From assembly GCA_934408835.1 (NCBI GenBank), contig CAKRVU010000081.1, positions 1-6,147 of the forward strand: a stretch of 6,147 nucleotides of DNA, read 5' to 3'. The notes beneath the pieces were generated by a model. The model did no database searches and was not told the origin of the DNA. It worked only from the letters and a program-made list of their open reading frames with translations. The DNA comes from an uncultured Oscillospiraceae bacterium (GTDB lineage Bacteria > Bacillota > Clostridia > Oscillospirales > Ruminococcaceae). The position numbers were made by a program, and so were the translations under genes. Positions 6,072 through 6,147 of this stretch are shown here, in pieces; positions within the stretch are counted from its first letter, which is position 1, and each line of letters begins with the position of its first letter.

Positions 6072-6106
6072 TTATCACATTCTTGCAGATGCAAAATGCT
6101 GGATAA
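6072..6106 (-). other. Nested hairpin in the leader of the gamma subunit mRNA
   Basis: In minus-strand RNA, CATT and TTGCA (6098-6090) pair with TGCAA and AATG (6087-6078), with one bulged G. An outer TTATC (6106-6102) pairs with GATAA (6076-6072). The stem lies between the candidate promoter and the ribosome binding site and ends 23 nt before the GAGG. No T-tract directly follows (next bases TGCCGG), so it is not an obvious attenuator; mRNA stability or protein binding are possible roles. Confidence 0.4.
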
Positions 6107-6114
6107 CACGTATC

Positions 6115-6145
6115 ATTTTACTACTATTATACAATGCTATGTCAA
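6115..6145 (-). promoter_or_regulatory. Promoter-like region of the decarboxylase gamma-beta operon
   Basis: On the minus strand a perfect TTGACA (6145-6140) is followed 19 bp later by TAAAAT (6120-6115, 5 of 6). A perfect TATAAT (6131-6126) also lies in between, only 8 bp from the TTGACA; its own -35 would be beyond the window edge. Either pairing places the start about 70-85 nt before the TTG codon. The presence of a promoter here suggests that the gamma subunit is the first gene of its operon. Confidence 0.5.
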
Positions 6146-6147
6146 AC

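Overview
This looks like a chromosomal housekeeping segment from a low-to-moderate-GC Gram-positive anaerobe, most likely of the class Clostridia. The evidence is strong AGGAGG-type ribosome binding sites, UUG starts, a Firmicutes-type five-helix CmpB-like membrane protein, a Thermotoga/Bacillus-type (class I beta) DAHP synthase, and subunits of a sodium-pumping biotin-dependent decarboxylase. The exact genus cannot be read from the sequence.

Left half, plus strand: the last 56 codons of an unrecognised acidic protein (2-172) are followed by a good sigma-A promoter and prfC (255-1844, peptide chain release factor 3, full length, UUG start). A 377-bp gene-free stretch with several dyads and one promoter-like sequence comes next. 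Then comes a CmpB-like putative ABC-transporter permease (2222-2971). A GC-rich hairpin at 2989-3017 separates it from the convergent gene on the other strand.

Right half, minus strand (read from the right end): a promoter-like region and a structured leader precede a two-gene operon. This operon is an OadG-family gamma/delta subunit (6038-5667) overlapping by ATGA a sodium-translocating decarboxylase beta subunit (5670-4480). After about 400 bp of gene-free DNA containing a 64-bp inverted repeat comes aroF-type DAHP synthase (4052-3021), which has its own candidate promoter.

The genes do not form one pathway. RF3 recycles class I release factors in translation. DAHP synthase commits PEP and erythrose 4-phosphate to aromatic amino acid synthesis. 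The membrane pair would couple decarboxylation of a carboxybiotin intermediate to sodium export, but its carboxyltransferase and biotin carrier subunits are not in the window. I found no CRISPR array, tRNA, rRNA, insertion sequence, phage gene or obvious new system. The more interesting material is non-coding: the 64-bp inverted repeat between the decarboxylase operon and aroF, the dyad-rich region upstream of the CmpB-like gene, and the UUG plus T7 initiation region of the gamma subunit.
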